This document shows positions 25,641-33,963 of a stretch of DNA of 64,000 nt, piece after piece. Both the position numbers and the translations under genes were made by a program. This DNA comes from Dyella_B acidisoli (lineage in GTDB: Bacteria > Pseudomonadota > Gammaproteobacteria > Xanthomonadales > Rhodanobacteraceae). The DNA lies in NCBI RefSeq assembly GCF_049532895.1, contig NZ_CP064031.1:1302001-1366000 (forward strand), read 5' to 3'. Numbering within the stretch: the first letter of the stretch is position 1; the number at the start of each line of letters is the position of its first letter. Under the pieces are notes generated by a model. That model saw only the letters and a program-made list of their open reading frames with translations. It made no database searches and was not told the origin of the DNA.

Positions 25641-26717
25641 ATGACCAGCCGTACCGACGACCTTCGCATTCGCGAAATCAAGGAAGTTCCTACCCCCGCC
25701 GACGTGATGCGGGATTGTCCGGCCAGCGAAGAAGCCATCGCCACTGTTGCCGCTTCGCGCCATGCCCTGCACAAAATCCTGCATGGCGAGGACGATCGTC
25801 TCGCCGTAGTGATTGGCCCTTGTTCGATTCACGATCCCCTCGCCGCGATGGATTACGCCAGGCGCCTGCTGGCCGAGCGCGAGAAGCATGCGGATACGTT
25901 GGAGATCGTGATGCGCGTGTATTTCGAAAAGCCGCGCACCACCGTAGGCTGGAAGGGTTTGATCAACGATCCTGATCTTGACGAGAGCTATCACATCGAC
26001 AAAGGCCTGCATCTTGCGCGCAGCCTGTTGTGCGACATCAATGCGCTGGGTCTGCCAGCGGGCTGCGAATTCCTCGATCTGATCACGCCGCAATACATCG
26101 CCGACCTGGTTGCCTGGGGCGCGATCGGTGCGCGCACCACGGAAAGTCAATCGCATCGCGAACTCGCTTCCGGCTTGTCCTGCCCGGTGGGTTTCAAAAA
26201 CGGCACCGACGGTAACGTAAAGATCGCTGTAGACGCCGTGCTCGCCGCAGCCCGTCCGCATCATTTCATGGCGGTGACCAAGCATGGTCGCACCGCCATC
26301 GCCTCCACTGCTGGTAATGAGGATTGCCATGTGATCCTGCGCGGCGGCAAATTGCCGAACTACGATGCTGCGAGCGTCTCCAGCGCGTGCAGCGTGCTCG
26401 CCAAGGCCGGGCTTGCCGAACGCCTGATGATCGACGCCAGCCACGCCAACAGCGCGAAGCAGCCGGAGAACCAGCCGCGCGTGGTCGCCGACATTGCCAC
26501 GCAGCTTGAGGCCGGCGAGACGCGCATCCACGGTGTGATGGTGGAAAGCCACTTGGTGGCCGGACGTCAGGATCTAGTGCCTGGATGCGAACTCACCTAC
26601 GGACAGAGCATCACCGACGGCTGCATTGGCTGGGACACTACCGTCGATGCGCTCGAGCGCTTGGCAAAGGCCGTGCGCGTGCGTCGCGAGCGGGTGGCAG
26701 AGCAGGTGGCGGCGTAG
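25641..26717 (+). CDS. aroG: 3-deoxy-7-phosphoheptulonate (DAHP) synthase, class I (AroG type)
   Basis: The 358-residue enzyme condenses phosphoenolpyruvate and erythrose 4-phosphate, the first step of the shikimate pathway to Phe, Tyr and Trp. Class I-alpha motifs are visible: LAVVIGPCSIHDP, MRVYFEKPRTTVGWKGLIND (active-site Lys and Arg), GARTTESQSHRELASGLSCP, VGFKNGTDGN, and IDASHANSAKQPENQ. Whether the allosteric effector is Phe, Tyr or Trp cannot be fixed by eye. An AAGGA site precedes the ATG. The Tyr/Phe/Trp leader and terminator upstream indicate transcriptional control by all three aromatic amino acids. Confidence 0.95.
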   Translation: MTSRTDDLRIREIKEVPTPADVMRDCPASEEAIATVAASRHALHKILHGEDDRLAVVIGPCSIHDPLAAMDYARRLLAEREKHADTLEIVMRVYFEKPRTTVGWKGLINDPDLDESYHIDKGLHLARSLLCDINALGLPAGCEFLDLITPQYIADLVAWGAIGARTTESQSHRELASGLSCPVGFKNGTDGNVKIAVDAVLAAARPHHFMAVTKHGRTAIASTAGNEDCHVILRGGKLPNYDAASVSSACSVLAKAGLAERLMIDASHANSAKQPENQPRVVADIATQLEAGETRIHGVMVESHLVAGRQDLVPGCELTYGQSITDGCIGWDTTVDALERLAKAVRVRRERVAEQVAA

Positions 26718-26792
26718 CGTTCGTCATTTCGGCTTCGACGGAATAGCGAGGGCGGTCTATGCTTTGCACTTCGACCTCCGCGGAACGACATC

Positions 26793-27068
26793 ATGGCCTT
26801 GGGTATTCGTCACCTCGTCGCAGCGAACCGCTTCGAAGTCATCGTGGATGGGTTTGTTTGCGAACTCGACTACACGCTGCACGACAAAGTGATGAGCATC
26901 AATCACACAGGCGTGCCTTCGGAAGTGGGTGGACGCGGCATTGCTGGCGAACTGGTGCGCATGGCACTGGAAACGGCACGCCGTGAAGGTTGGAAAGTTG
27001 TGCCGGCCTGCAGCTATGCGCAGGTGTGGATGGAACGTCATCCCGAGTTTGCGGATATGCGCGCATGA
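26793..27068 (+). CDS. GNAT-like N-acetyltransferase domain protein (YidJ/YjdJ-like, 91 aa)
   Basis: The short protein fits the minimal GNAT-type family of about 90 residues: RFEVIVDGFVCELDYTLHD in the first half, GVPSEVGGRGIAGELVRMAL as the acetyl-CoA-binding loop and helix, and a VVPACSYAQVWMERHPEFAD end. Substrate unknown. Its stop overlaps the start of the next gene (ATGA), so the two are co-translated. Confidence 0.88.
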   Translation: MALGIRHLVAANRFEVIVDGFVCELDYTLHDKVMSINHTGVPSEVGGRGIAGELVRMALETARREGWKVVPACSYAQVWMERHPEFADMRA

Positions 27069-27787
27069 GTGCAGCTGAACCGCCTGATGAGCAACGCCTA
27101 AGCACATCGTCGGTTGGAAAACCCGCCACGCGTGCGCGACGGCGGCTTTGGGCGCCATTGCGTTTCGTGCGCGCGCGACCTCTGCTGATGGTGTCGAGCG
27201 TCGTATTCGTGGTGGCATGCGTGGTGCTGAGCATGGCTGGTGTGCGCCTCGCTTCCGCGTTATTGCTTGGTTTCGATTGCGGCGCGTTGCTTTTTCTCAG
27301 CCTGCTGGCACGCATGTTTACCCGTGCAAACGCTGCACACATGGCACGGCAGGCACGTTGTCAGGACACCGGTCGCCGCACTACGTTGTGGGTGGCTGTG
27401 ACCGTGTCAGTGGTAGTGATGGCAGCCCTGTTTACCGAGATGCATGCTGCCAAGAGCGGCGGGCTTCAGGCCATGGGCATGGCGGCGGCCAGCATCGTGT
27501 TGTCGTGGTTGTTCATGAATACGATGTACGCGCTGCATTATGCGCATGGCTATTACGGCGACTTCGGCAAGCAGCACGAGGGTCTGCAATTTCCCGGCTC
27601 TCAGCAACCGGATTACTGGGACTTCGTGTATTTCGCCTTCGTGATCGGCATGTGCTTTCAGGTGTCGGACGTGCAGATCACCAGCCACACTTTGCGCCGC
27701 ACTGTGTTGTTTCACAGTGTGGTGGCGTTTTTCTTCAACGTGTTCATTATCGCGATCAGCGTGAACATTGCAGCGGGGCTCGCCTGA
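27065..27787 (+). CDS. DUF1345 membrane protein
   Basis: The 240-residue product has an Arg-rich N terminus and about five or six membrane helices. It fits DUF1345: LLLGFDCGALLFLSLLARMF, a long helix ending in the WLFMNTMYALHYAHGYYGDF segment, PDYWDFVYFAFVIGMCFQVS, and VFIIAISVNIAAGL at the end. Function unknown. The ATG at 27065 overlaps the stop of the GNAT gene, indicating an operon. Confidence 0.88.
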   Translation: MSAAEPPDEQRLSTSSVGKPATRARRRLWAPLRFVRARPLLMVSSVVFVVACVVLSMAGVRLASALLLGFDCGALLFLSLLARMFTRANAAHMARQARCQDTGRRTTLWVAVTVSVVVMAALFTEMHAAKSGGLQAMGMAAASIVLSWLFMNTMYALHYAHGYYGDFGKQHEGLQFPGSQQPDYWDFVYFAFVIGMCFQVSDVQITSHTLRRTVLFHSVVAFFFNVFIIAISVNIAAGLA

Positions 27788-27940
27788 TTTGCTCCCTCCC
27801 CTACGTGTAGCAGGTGGCATATCTTCTCTTCTCCTCCGGCAAGCCGGAGGAGGTGGGGTGGGGTAAAGCAACCTCGCAGTAAATTCAATCTGTGCGGCAA
27901 GCTCTTACAACCCCCCCAACCCTGCAAGCAGGGGAGGGAG
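27788..27940. repeat. Diverged intergenic repeat pair with hairpins, copy 4
   Basis: A left unit (CTCCCTCCCC and a strong CTCCTCCGGC/GCCGGAGGAG hairpin followed by GGGGTGGGG) and a right inverted unit (AACCCCCCCAACCCTGC, then GGGGAGGGAG) resemble the CTCCC/GGGTGAGGG family but are diverged. It lies between convergent genes. Confidence 0.65.
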
Positions 27941-27946
27941 TGTTGG

Positions 27947-28429
27947 TCAATCGCGGAAGTTGTCGAACTGCAACGGCAGCTCCACATCCGCCTTCCGCAA
28001 CACGGCCATCGCCAACTGCAAGTCATCCTTCTTCTTGCCAGTCACGCGCAGCTTGTCACCGTTGATCTGCGCTTCCACCTTCAACTTGGCTTCCTTCAGT
28101 GTGGCGATCAGCTTCTTGGCAATCGGCTGCTCGATGCCTTGCTTTACGGTGATCTTCTGACGAGCGCCACCCAGGTTCACCTCAGGATCGGCAATGTCCA
28201 GTGCGCGCAGATCGATCTTCCGCGCCGCAAGGCGGCCACGCAGGATGTCCAGCATTTGCTGCAACTGGAATTCGCTGGGCGCACTTTGCGTGATTACGGA
28301 CTTGTCCAGCTCGAACTTCGCATCGGAACCTTTGAAATCGAAGCGGTTGGACAGCTCGCGATTGGCTTGGTCGACGCCGTTGGTGAGTTCGTGCTTGTCG
28401 ACTTCGGAGATCACGTCGAAGGAGGGCAT
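27947..28429 (-). CDS. yajQ: YajQ-family cyclic di-GMP-binding protein
   Basis: The 160-residue product matches YajQ throughout: MPSFDVISEVDKHELTNGVD at the start, RFDFKGSDAKFELD, QLQQMLDILRGRLAARKIDL, GARQKITVKQGIEQPIAKKL, and QLAMAVLRKADVELPLQFDN at the end. A Xanthomonas homologue binds c-di-GMP and, with a LysR-type partner, controls virulence genes; that role is known from the family and not shown here. The ATG at 28429 gives the standard N terminus, and CAAGGAC lies upstream. Confidence 0.95.
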   Translation of the reverse strand: MPSFDVISEVDKHELTNGVDQANRELSNRFDFKGSDAKFELDKSVITQSAPSEFQLQQMLDILRGRLAARKIDLRALDIADPEVNLGGARQKITVKQGIEQPIAKKLIATLKEAKLKVEAQINGDKLRVTGKKKDDLQLAMAVLRKADVELPLQFDNFRD

Positions 28430-28523
28430 GGCAGGGTCCTTGAATAGGCAGAGGCTAAGTTTAAGGCATGCGGGTATTGGATAATGGGCAGATGTCTGTG
28501 TTGGCGAGAAGGGTGGTGACGGC

Positions 28524-29702
28524 GTGAAAGTGGATGTCCTGGTGATCGGCGCCGGCGCTGCGGGGTTGATGTGCGCCATTACGGCCGGGCAGCGGGGGCG
28601 GCACGTGCTGGTGCTCGATCACGCCAACAAGCCGGGCAAGAAGATCCTGATGTCCGGTGGCGGGCGCTGCAATTTCACCAATCTGGGCGTGACGCCCGCG
28701 CAATACCTTTCGGCCAATCCGCATTTCTGCAAATCGGCTTTGGCGCGCTATAAGCCGGCCGATTTCATTGCGCTGGTGGAAAAGCATCGCATCGCTTATC
28801 ACGAGAAAGAGCTAGGGCAACTGTTCTGCGACGAATCCTCCAAGCTGATCGTGCGCATGCTGCTGGACGAATGCGCGGCGGCTAGCGTTCGTATCGAAAC
28901 CAGTTGCGCGGTGGAACGCGTACGCAAAACGGAAGAGGGCTTCACGGTGTTGACGGCGAAAGGCGAGGTGCATGCCGAATCGCTGGTGGTTGCCAGCGGC
29001 GGCCTTTCCATACCCAGCATGGGTGCCACAGGTTTCGGTTATGAGTTGGCGCGGCAGTTCGGGCACAACGTGTTGCCGACGCGTGCCGGCCTGGTGCCGC
29101 TGACCTTGAGTGGCAAGCACCTGGAGCACTATCAGGATCTAGCCGGTGTTGCCCTGCCGGTGGCAGAAACACGCGTGGGCAAGCGTCGTTTTCGTGCCGG
29201 TTTGCTGTTCACGCATCGCGGCATCAGTGGGCCGTCGATTCTGCAGATTTCGTCGTACTGGCAACCCGGTGACGAGCTGCGTATCGACCTCTCGCCGGAG
29301 CAGAACATCAGCGACTGGTTGATTGCCCAGCGCGCGGCGCGACCAGCGGCAGAGCTGCGCAACGTGCTTGGCGATCTGTTGCCGCGCCGACTGGCGCAAC
29401 GCATGTGCGAGCTATGGTTGGGTAGCAAGCCGATGCGCCAGTACCGTGATGCGGAATTGCACGATGCAAGCGCGCGATTGCACGATTGGCCAATAGTTGC
29501 CAGCGGCACGGAAGGTTACCGCACGGCGGAAGTTACACTGGGCGGCGTGGATACGGATGGTCTTTCCTCCAGCACCATGCAATCGAAGCATGTTCCCGGT
29601 CTGTATTTCATTGGTGAAGTGGTCGATGTGACTGGTTGGTTGGGCGGCTACAACTTTCAGTGGGCGTGGGCATCGGGCCGCGCGGCCGGCGAAGCGGCGT
29701 GA
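28524..29702 (+). CDS. HI0933/BaiN-type FAD-dependent oxidoreductase (YhiN family)
   Basis: The 392-residue flavoprotein starts at GTG with a classical dinucleotide-binding motif (VLVIGAGAAGLMCAI), followed by the family signature KPGKKILMSGGGRCNFTN, the VASGGLSIPSMGATGFGY segment and the C-terminal FAD contact VVDVTGWLGGYNFQWAWASG. Relatives include BaiN, a bile-acid flavoprotein, but most are uncharacterised. Cytosolic. It is divergent from yajQ. Confidence 0.9.
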   Translation: MKVDVLVIGAGAAGLMCAITAGQRGRHVLVLDHANKPGKKILMSGGGRCNFTNLGVTPAQYLSANPHFCKSALARYKPADFIALVEKHRIAYHEKELGQLFCDESSKLIVRMLLDECAAASVRIETSCAVERVRKTEEGFTVLTAKGEVHAESLVVASGGLSIPSMGATGFGYELARQFGHNVLPTRAGLVPLTLSGKHLEHYQDLAGVALPVAETRVGKRRFRAGLLFTHRGISGPSILQISSYWQPGDELRIDLSPEQNISDWLIAQRAARPAAELRNVLGDLLPRRLAQRMCELWLGSKPMRQYRDAELHDASARLHDWPIVASGTEGYRTAEVTLGGVDTDGLSSSTMQSKHVPGLYFIGEVVDVTGWLGGYNFQWAWASGRAAGEAA

Positions 29703-29763
29703 CGCTTCGCTTCCGCTGAACATCGATCGTGCTCCACTTAGCGTTCGCAATGGGAGATTCTCC

Positions 29764-30663
29764 ATGAAAGTCGGTTTTATCGGGCTTGGTGCGATGGGTG
29801 TGGCCATGGCCAGCAATCTGGTTGCCGCCGGGCATCACGTACTGGTCTGGAATCGTTCGGAAGCGGTCACGGAGAAGCTCGCCTCACTTGGCGCCAGTGT
29901 GGCAAGCACGCCTGATCGCGCCGCGCAGGGCGAGGTGCTGCACAGCATGCTGGCGAACGATCAGGCAGTGCGCAGTGTATTTCTCGATAGTGGTCTTCTC
30001 GATGCGATGGACCCCGGCACGGTGCACGTCAACCATGCCACGATCTCTGTCGCACTCGCGCGACAACTGGCTGAAGAACACACCAAGCGCGGACTGGGCT
30101 ATGTGGCGGCACCGGTGTTCGGCCGTCCAGACGTGGCCGCTGCGGGCAAGCTCAATATGTTGGTTGCAGGCGCACCAAACGCCATCGAAAAAGCCCGGCC
30201 CTTGCTCGAAACCATGGCGGCCCGGCTCTGGCCGATGGGAGAAACTCCCGAGCGCGCCAACGTGGTAAAGCTCGCCGGCAATTTCATGATTGTCTCTGCG
30301 ATCGAAAGCCTGGCCGAGGCCTCCGTGCTGGCGCGCGCCTATGGCGTAAGCGCGGCGGATTTCATCGAGCTGATGACCAGCACGCTGTTCGCCTCACCGG
30401 TGTATCAAGGCTATGGCAAGGCGATGGCGGAAGAGCGCTTCACGCCGCCTGGCTTTGCCTTGCCGTTAGGCTTGAAGGACGTGATGCTGGCGCAGGACGC
30501 CGCACACGCGGAGCAGGTGCCGATGCCATTGGCAGGCGTGTTGCGAGACAGCTTGATCGAAGCGTTGGCGGATGGCGCGGAAGGGATGGATCTGGCTGCC
30601 TTGGCGAGGGTTGCTGCGCGACGAGCGAATCTGGGGCAGCGCGATTCGGATAGGCGCGATTAA
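29764..30663 (+). CDS. NAD(P)-dependent beta-hydroxyacid dehydrogenase (3-hydroxyisobutyrate dehydrogenase family)
   Basis: The 299-residue product has the N-terminal cofactor motif KVGFIGLGAMGVAMASNLVA. The DSGLLDAMDPGTVHVNHATI segment corresponds to the substrate-binding strand. The catalytic-lysine helix is seen in VVKLAGNFMIVSAIESLAEA. Fits the 6-phosphogluconate/3-hydroxyisobutyrate dehydrogenase superfamily, close to glyoxylate/succinic semialdehyde reductases; substrate not determinable. Its last bases overlap the convergent yaiI gene. Confidence 0.88.
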   Translation: MKVGFIGLGAMGVAMASNLVAAGHHVLVWNRSEAVTEKLASLGASVASTPDRAAQGEVLHSMLANDQAVRSVFLDSGLLDAMDPGTVHVNHATISVALARQLAEEHTKRGLGYVAAPVFGRPDVAAAGKLNMLVAGAPNAIEKARPLLETMAARLWPMGETPERANVVKLAGNFMIVSAIESLAEASVLARAYGVSAADFIELMTSTLFASPVYQGYGKAMAEERFTPPGFALPLGLKDVMLAQDAAHAEQVPMPLAGVLRDSLIEALADGAEGMDLAALARVAARRANLGQRDSDRRD

Positions 30664-31124
30664 CGCTTGGGCTGTTGCGCCAGCCAGCGGTCGAGCTGGT
30701 TGGCAAAGGCCTGTTTATCGCGCGGATGCAACGCGGCCGGACCACCCGTATCGACGCCCGCACTGCGCAGCTCTTCCATGAAGTTGCGCATGGTCAAGCG
30801 CTGCTGGATGGTGTCGGGCGTATAAAGCTCGCCGCGGGGATGCATTGCCAACGCGCCTTTCCCGATGACGGCAGCGGCCAGCGGGATATCTTGCGTTACC
30901 ACCAAGTCACCGGGTTCAACCTGGCCGGCGATTTCGTTGTCCGCCACATCGAAGCCGCCGGCTACCTGGATGCTTCGGATGTAAGGCGAAGGTGGCGTTC
31001 GTAACGCGTGGTTCGCCACCAGCGTAACCTGCACCTGCGCGCGCTGTGCGGCGCGAAACAGGATCTCCTTGATCGCTACTGGGCACGCGTCGGCGTCCAC
31101 CCAGATGCGTGCTGCCTTAATCAC
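30660..31124 (-). CDS. yaiI: YaiI/YqxD family protein (DUF188)
   Basis: The product of about 154 residues has the family hallmarks: IWVDADACPVAIKEILFRAA near the start, VTLVANHALRTP, and GDLVVTQDIPLAAAVIGKGA, then the helical C terminus ending in LRSAGVDTGGPAALHPRDKQ. The fold is related to PIN/NYN nucleases but activity is unproven. The start at GTG 31124 is preferred because GGAACGG precedes it and homologues begin just before the IWVDADACP strand; an ATG at 31148 would add eight residues. The start overlaps the end of the phzF-like gene. Confidence 0.88.
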   Translation of the reverse strand: MIKAARIWVDADACPVAIKEILFRAAQRAQVQVTLVANHALRTPPSPYIRSIQVAGGFDVADNEIAGQVEPGDLVVTQDIPLAAAVIGKGALAMHPRGELYTPDTIQQRLTMRNFMEELRSAGVDTGGPAALHPRDKQAFANQLDRWLAQQPKR

Positions 31125-32001
31125 GTCCGTTCCAATGCAGCGTTCCATCGATCACGGTGTTTGTGCGTCCGCCGATCCAGATCATGCCGTCGACGATGTG
31201 CGCAATCAGCAGCGCATCGTGTCCCATTTCGCGGCCCTGGCTTACGGAATAACCGCGCGCCAGTGGGCCGTTGGGTTCCGCGTGCGTAAGGTACGCAGCG
31301 ATCAGGCCATTCGCGGCGCCGGAAGCGGGATCTTCAACGATGCCCACGCCGGAAGGGAACGCGCGCACTACTAGTTGATAGTCGGGATGGCTGCTGCGCG
31401 CGAATGCGCACAAGCCCATGCTGCCGCTGGCGACGGCGAGTGCGCCGATAGCACTGTGGTCGGGCTGCCATGCGCGCAGGCTGGCTTCGTCCTTGCACTC
31501 GGCCAACCACCAGCGGCGACCGCCATCCACTAGCGCAGGTGGCAGCTTGCCAAGTTCGATGCCGTCGAGCGTAGGCGCCAGTAGCGGATGCGCGTGCAGG
31601 CCGGTTTTCACCACGCGCGCCTCGGGCGATTGCAGCATCAGTATGCGTTGCGCACCACTGCCTTCCACGCGGATCGGCAATATGCCAGCGCCACATTCCT
31701 GCCACAGTAGGCCGTCTTTCGGTTCGGCCAGCCCGCATTCGAGTATGGCATGGGCGCTCCCCACGCTGGGATGGCCGGCAAAAGCGATTTCCTTTTGCGG
31801 CGTAAAAATGCGCACGCGATAGCTGGCCTTGGGATCGGCCGGCGGCAGCAGGAACGTGGTTTCCACCAGATCGGTCCAGCGCGCATAGCGCTGCATGTCG
31901 GCGTCGCTCCATCCGCTGGCATCGGTGACCACACCCAGGTGATTGCCGCCGCTGGGGCTGGCGGCGAAGACGTCCAAGTGCATGTAGCGGATGGGTTTCA
32001 T
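31117..32001 (-). CDS. PhzF-family isomerase/epimerase-like protein
   Basis: The 294-residue product has two similar halves as in PhzF and diaminopimelate epimerase-fold proteins. Visible are HLDVFAASPSGGNHLGVVTD, TTFLLPPADPKASYRVRIFT followed by EIAFAGHPSVGSAHAILECG (the FAGHPT-like motif), and EDPASGAANGLIAAYL. The conserved glutamate of PhzF appears in VETTF. The phenazine genes themselves are absent, so this is one of the many PhzF-like proteins of unknown substrate. The ATG at 32001 begins the standard N terminus. Confidence 0.9.
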   Translation of the reverse strand: MKPIRYMHLDVFAASPSGGNHLGVVTDASGWSDADMQRYARWTDLVETTFLLPPADPKASYRVRIFTPQKEIAFAGHPSVGSAHAILECGLAEPKDGLLWQECGAGILPIRVEGSGAQRILMLQSPEARVVKTGLHAHPLLAPTLDGIELGKLPPALVDGGRRWWLAECKDEASLRAWQPDHSAIGALAVASGSMGLCAFARSSHPDYQLVVRAFPSGVGIVEDPASGAANGLIAAYLTHAEPNGPLARGYSVSQGREMGHDALLIAHIVDGMIWIGGRTNTVIDGTLHWNGRD

Positions 32002-32114
32002 ACGTCGGGTGGAGCATGAATTGGGAAGCGGTTGGGCATTGTAGCCGTCGACAACTTGGCGCGTGAACGTCAAGATGGGCGGATTCCCAATCCTGTCATG
32101 GTCGGATTCGTCAT

Positions 32115-32723
32115 ATGCCGATTACAACGCTAATCATCCTTGCCGCCACCTGCATCGTCTCCTTCATGGCCTTCAACAATAGGAAGTTGGTGGACGATCT
32201 GATCCTGTGGCCGCCCGCGATCGAGCGCAAAGGCGAGTATTACCGGCTGGCGACCTATGGCTTCATCCATGCCGATCCAATGCACTTGCTGTTCAACATG
32301 ATGACGCTGTTTTTCTTCGGCCGGGCGATCGAGCCGATTTATGCGCAGACGCTGGGATCCTTTGGCTTTGCGCTGTTCTATCTAGGCGGGCTGATCGTGT
32401 CGATTCTGCCTACCTATCTGAAGAACCGGCGCAATGCGAACTATCGCAGCCTGGGTGCCTCCGGCGCAGTGTCCGCAGCGGTGTTCGCTTTTATCCTCTA
32501 CGCGCCATGGGCACGCATTTACGTGTTGGTTCTGCCAGTGCCGGCGATCATCTACGCGGTGCTGTACGTGGCTTATTCGATCTACATGGATCAGCACGGG
32601 CGGGATAACGTCAACCATAGCGCCCACCTGTGGGGCGCGGCCTATGGCGTAGTGTTTACCGTGCTGGCGAATCCGGCCGTGCTGCCGCATTTCCTCGGAT
32701 TGATGTCGCAGCCGAGAATGTAA
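32115..32723 (+). CDS. Rhomboid-family intramembrane serine protease
   Basis: The 202-residue inner-membrane protein has six predicted helices. The catalytic dyad is visible as S116 (GASGAVSA) and H171 (NHSAHLWGAAYG). The conserved membrane-entry histidine and asparagine are in HADPMHLLFNMMTLFFFG. It should cleave transmembrane helices of unknown target proteins. Length is typical for a minimal bacterial rhomboid. Confidence 0.93.
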   Translation: MPITTLIILAATCIVSFMAFNNRKLVDDLILWPPAIERKGEYYRLATYGFIHADPMHLLFNMMTLFFFGRAIEPIYAQTLGSFGFALFYLGGLIVSILPTYLKNRRNANYRSLGASGAVSAAVFAFILYAPWARIYVLVLPVPAIIYAVLYVAYSIYMDQHGRDNVNHSAHLWGAAYGVVFTVLANPAVLPHFLGLMSQPRM

Positions 32724-32802
32724 GAAACAAACGATCGGCACTTGCCGATCACATGCACTTCGCGATGATGATCGCTACCGATCACCGCTGGAGTACGTAC
32801 GC

Positions 32803-33438
32803 ATGGCAACGACGCGCAAGTCTGCCGCGAAGAAACCCGCGGCCCGCAAGGCATCCCAAGCTGCCGGCTCGACCAGGAAGAAACCTGCCGGCAAACCTGT
32901 TTCGGCTCGCAAGAAAACGGCGAAAAAAATCGTTGCCGTCAAAAAGACTGCAAAGAAAGCAGCACCCAAGACAGTGAAAGCAGCTGCCAAGAAAACGCCT
33001 GCCACGAAGGCGGTAAAGAAAACGGTAGCCAGCAAGCCAGCATTGCCTGCAGCGAAGAAACAGGAAAAGACGGTCAGCAAGGCGCCAATTGCGAAAGTCA
33101 AAGCCGTTCGCCCGGCAGCAACGCTTGCGCCGGCCACTGAGCAGCGAGCGCCTAGCAAGCCCGCGAAGGCGAAGTCAGACCCGCGGACGCCTGCTCCCGC
33201 TCCAAGCGCTGTTTCCGGCGAAGCCGTTCATATCAGCCCCGAGGATGCGGTTGCCCATATCCAGGCGTTGCTGCAGGCAAAGCAGGAGCGCGTGAAACGA
33301 GGACCGGCCTGGCCTGGTGCCCAATCGGCCCCGGCCACCGTCAACGGCAGCGCACAGCACGGCGACAATCAGGCTCAAGGTCCGTTGCATCATTCGTCGC
33401 GTGCGCGCGGCGATCAATCCAAGGGCGGTAAAACCTGA
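32803..33438 (+). CDS. Histone H1-like Lys/Ala-rich protein
   Basis: The first 110 residues are mainly Lys, Ala, Pro and Thr in AAKK/KKTAKK-type repeats, as in bacterial H1-like DNA-binding proteins (AlgP/HctA-like). A Pro/Ala linker follows, then a short acidic helix (SPEDAVAHIQALLQAKQERV) and a polar tail. It probably binds DNA or RNA by charge and could influence nucleoid structure; no specific function can be assigned. Such repeat tracts often vary in length between strains. Confidence 0.75.
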   Translation: MATTRKSAAKKPAARKASQAAGSTRKKPAGKPVSARKKTAKKIVAVKKTAKKAAPKTVKAAAKKTPATKAVKKTVASKPALPAAKKQEKTVSKAPIAKVKAVRPAATLAPATEQRAPSKPAKAKSDPRTPAPAPSAVSGEAVHISPEDAVAHIQALLQAKQERVKRGPAWPGAQSAPATVNGSAQHGDNQAQGPLHHSSRARGDQSKGGKT

Positions 33439-33466
33439 AAGAGCCGTTAGCGTTTTTTTACCGAAA

Positions 33467-33495
33467 AGGCCGGGCCGCTGTATGCGGCCCGGCCT
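33467..33495. terminator. Strong hairpin after the H1-like gene
   Basis: A perfect 12-bp stem (AGGCCGGGCCGC / GCGGCCCGGCCT) with loop TGTAT lies 30 bp after the stop codon. No T-run follows on the plus strand, so it may stabilise the 3' end or act with a factor. Confidence 0.55.
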
Positions 33496-33579
33496 CCGCT
33501 TTGCAGTACAGATTCTGCTCAGTGCGCATTTAGCGCAGCAGGACTACCGTAACATCGTAGAGCGCATGGAGTCCCCACC

Positions 33580-33936
33580 ATGAACATCCCACTGAAACGC
33601 GTGCTTGCCGGCCTGATACTGGTTGGCCTGATCAGTTTGCTTTCCGGCTGCTATGTGGCGCCAGGCTACAGCTACGTACAAAGCAACGGCTACGTGGGAG
33701 ACGCCTACTACGGAAGCGGTCCGGCTGTGGTCTACGACTATCCGTATTACGGCTATCCGTACGGCTACGGCTATTACCCTTACGGTTACTACGGCGGCAT
33801 CTACTACTACGGCGGCCGTGGACGTTACTGGGGACATGGCGATCATGGGCATGACTGGCATGGTGGTGGCGGTCACAGCTGGCATGGCGGTGGTCATGCC
33901 AGCGGTCATAGCAGTTCGGGCTACCACAGCCACTAA
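33580..33936 (+). CDS. Tyr/Gly/His-rich lipoprotein
   Basis: The 118-residue product has a lipoprotein signal with lipobox LLSGC (Cys24). A mature part dominated by Tyr, Gly and Pro follows (YDYPYYGYPYGYGYYPYGYY), and the tail is His- and Gly-rich (HGDHGHDWHGGGGHSWHGGG). The tail could bind metal ions. No known family beyond general low-complexity lipoproteins. A GGAG site lies upstream of the ATG. Confidence 0.75.
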   Translation: MNIPLKRVLAGLILVGLISLLSGCYVAPGYSYVQSNGYVGDAYYGSGPAVVYDYPYYGYPYGYGYYPYGYYGGIYYYGGRGRYWGHGDHGHDWHGGGGHSWHGGGHASGHSSSGYHSH

Positions 33937-33963
33937 ATTCGGCTCTTGCGTCAGAATGCGGGG

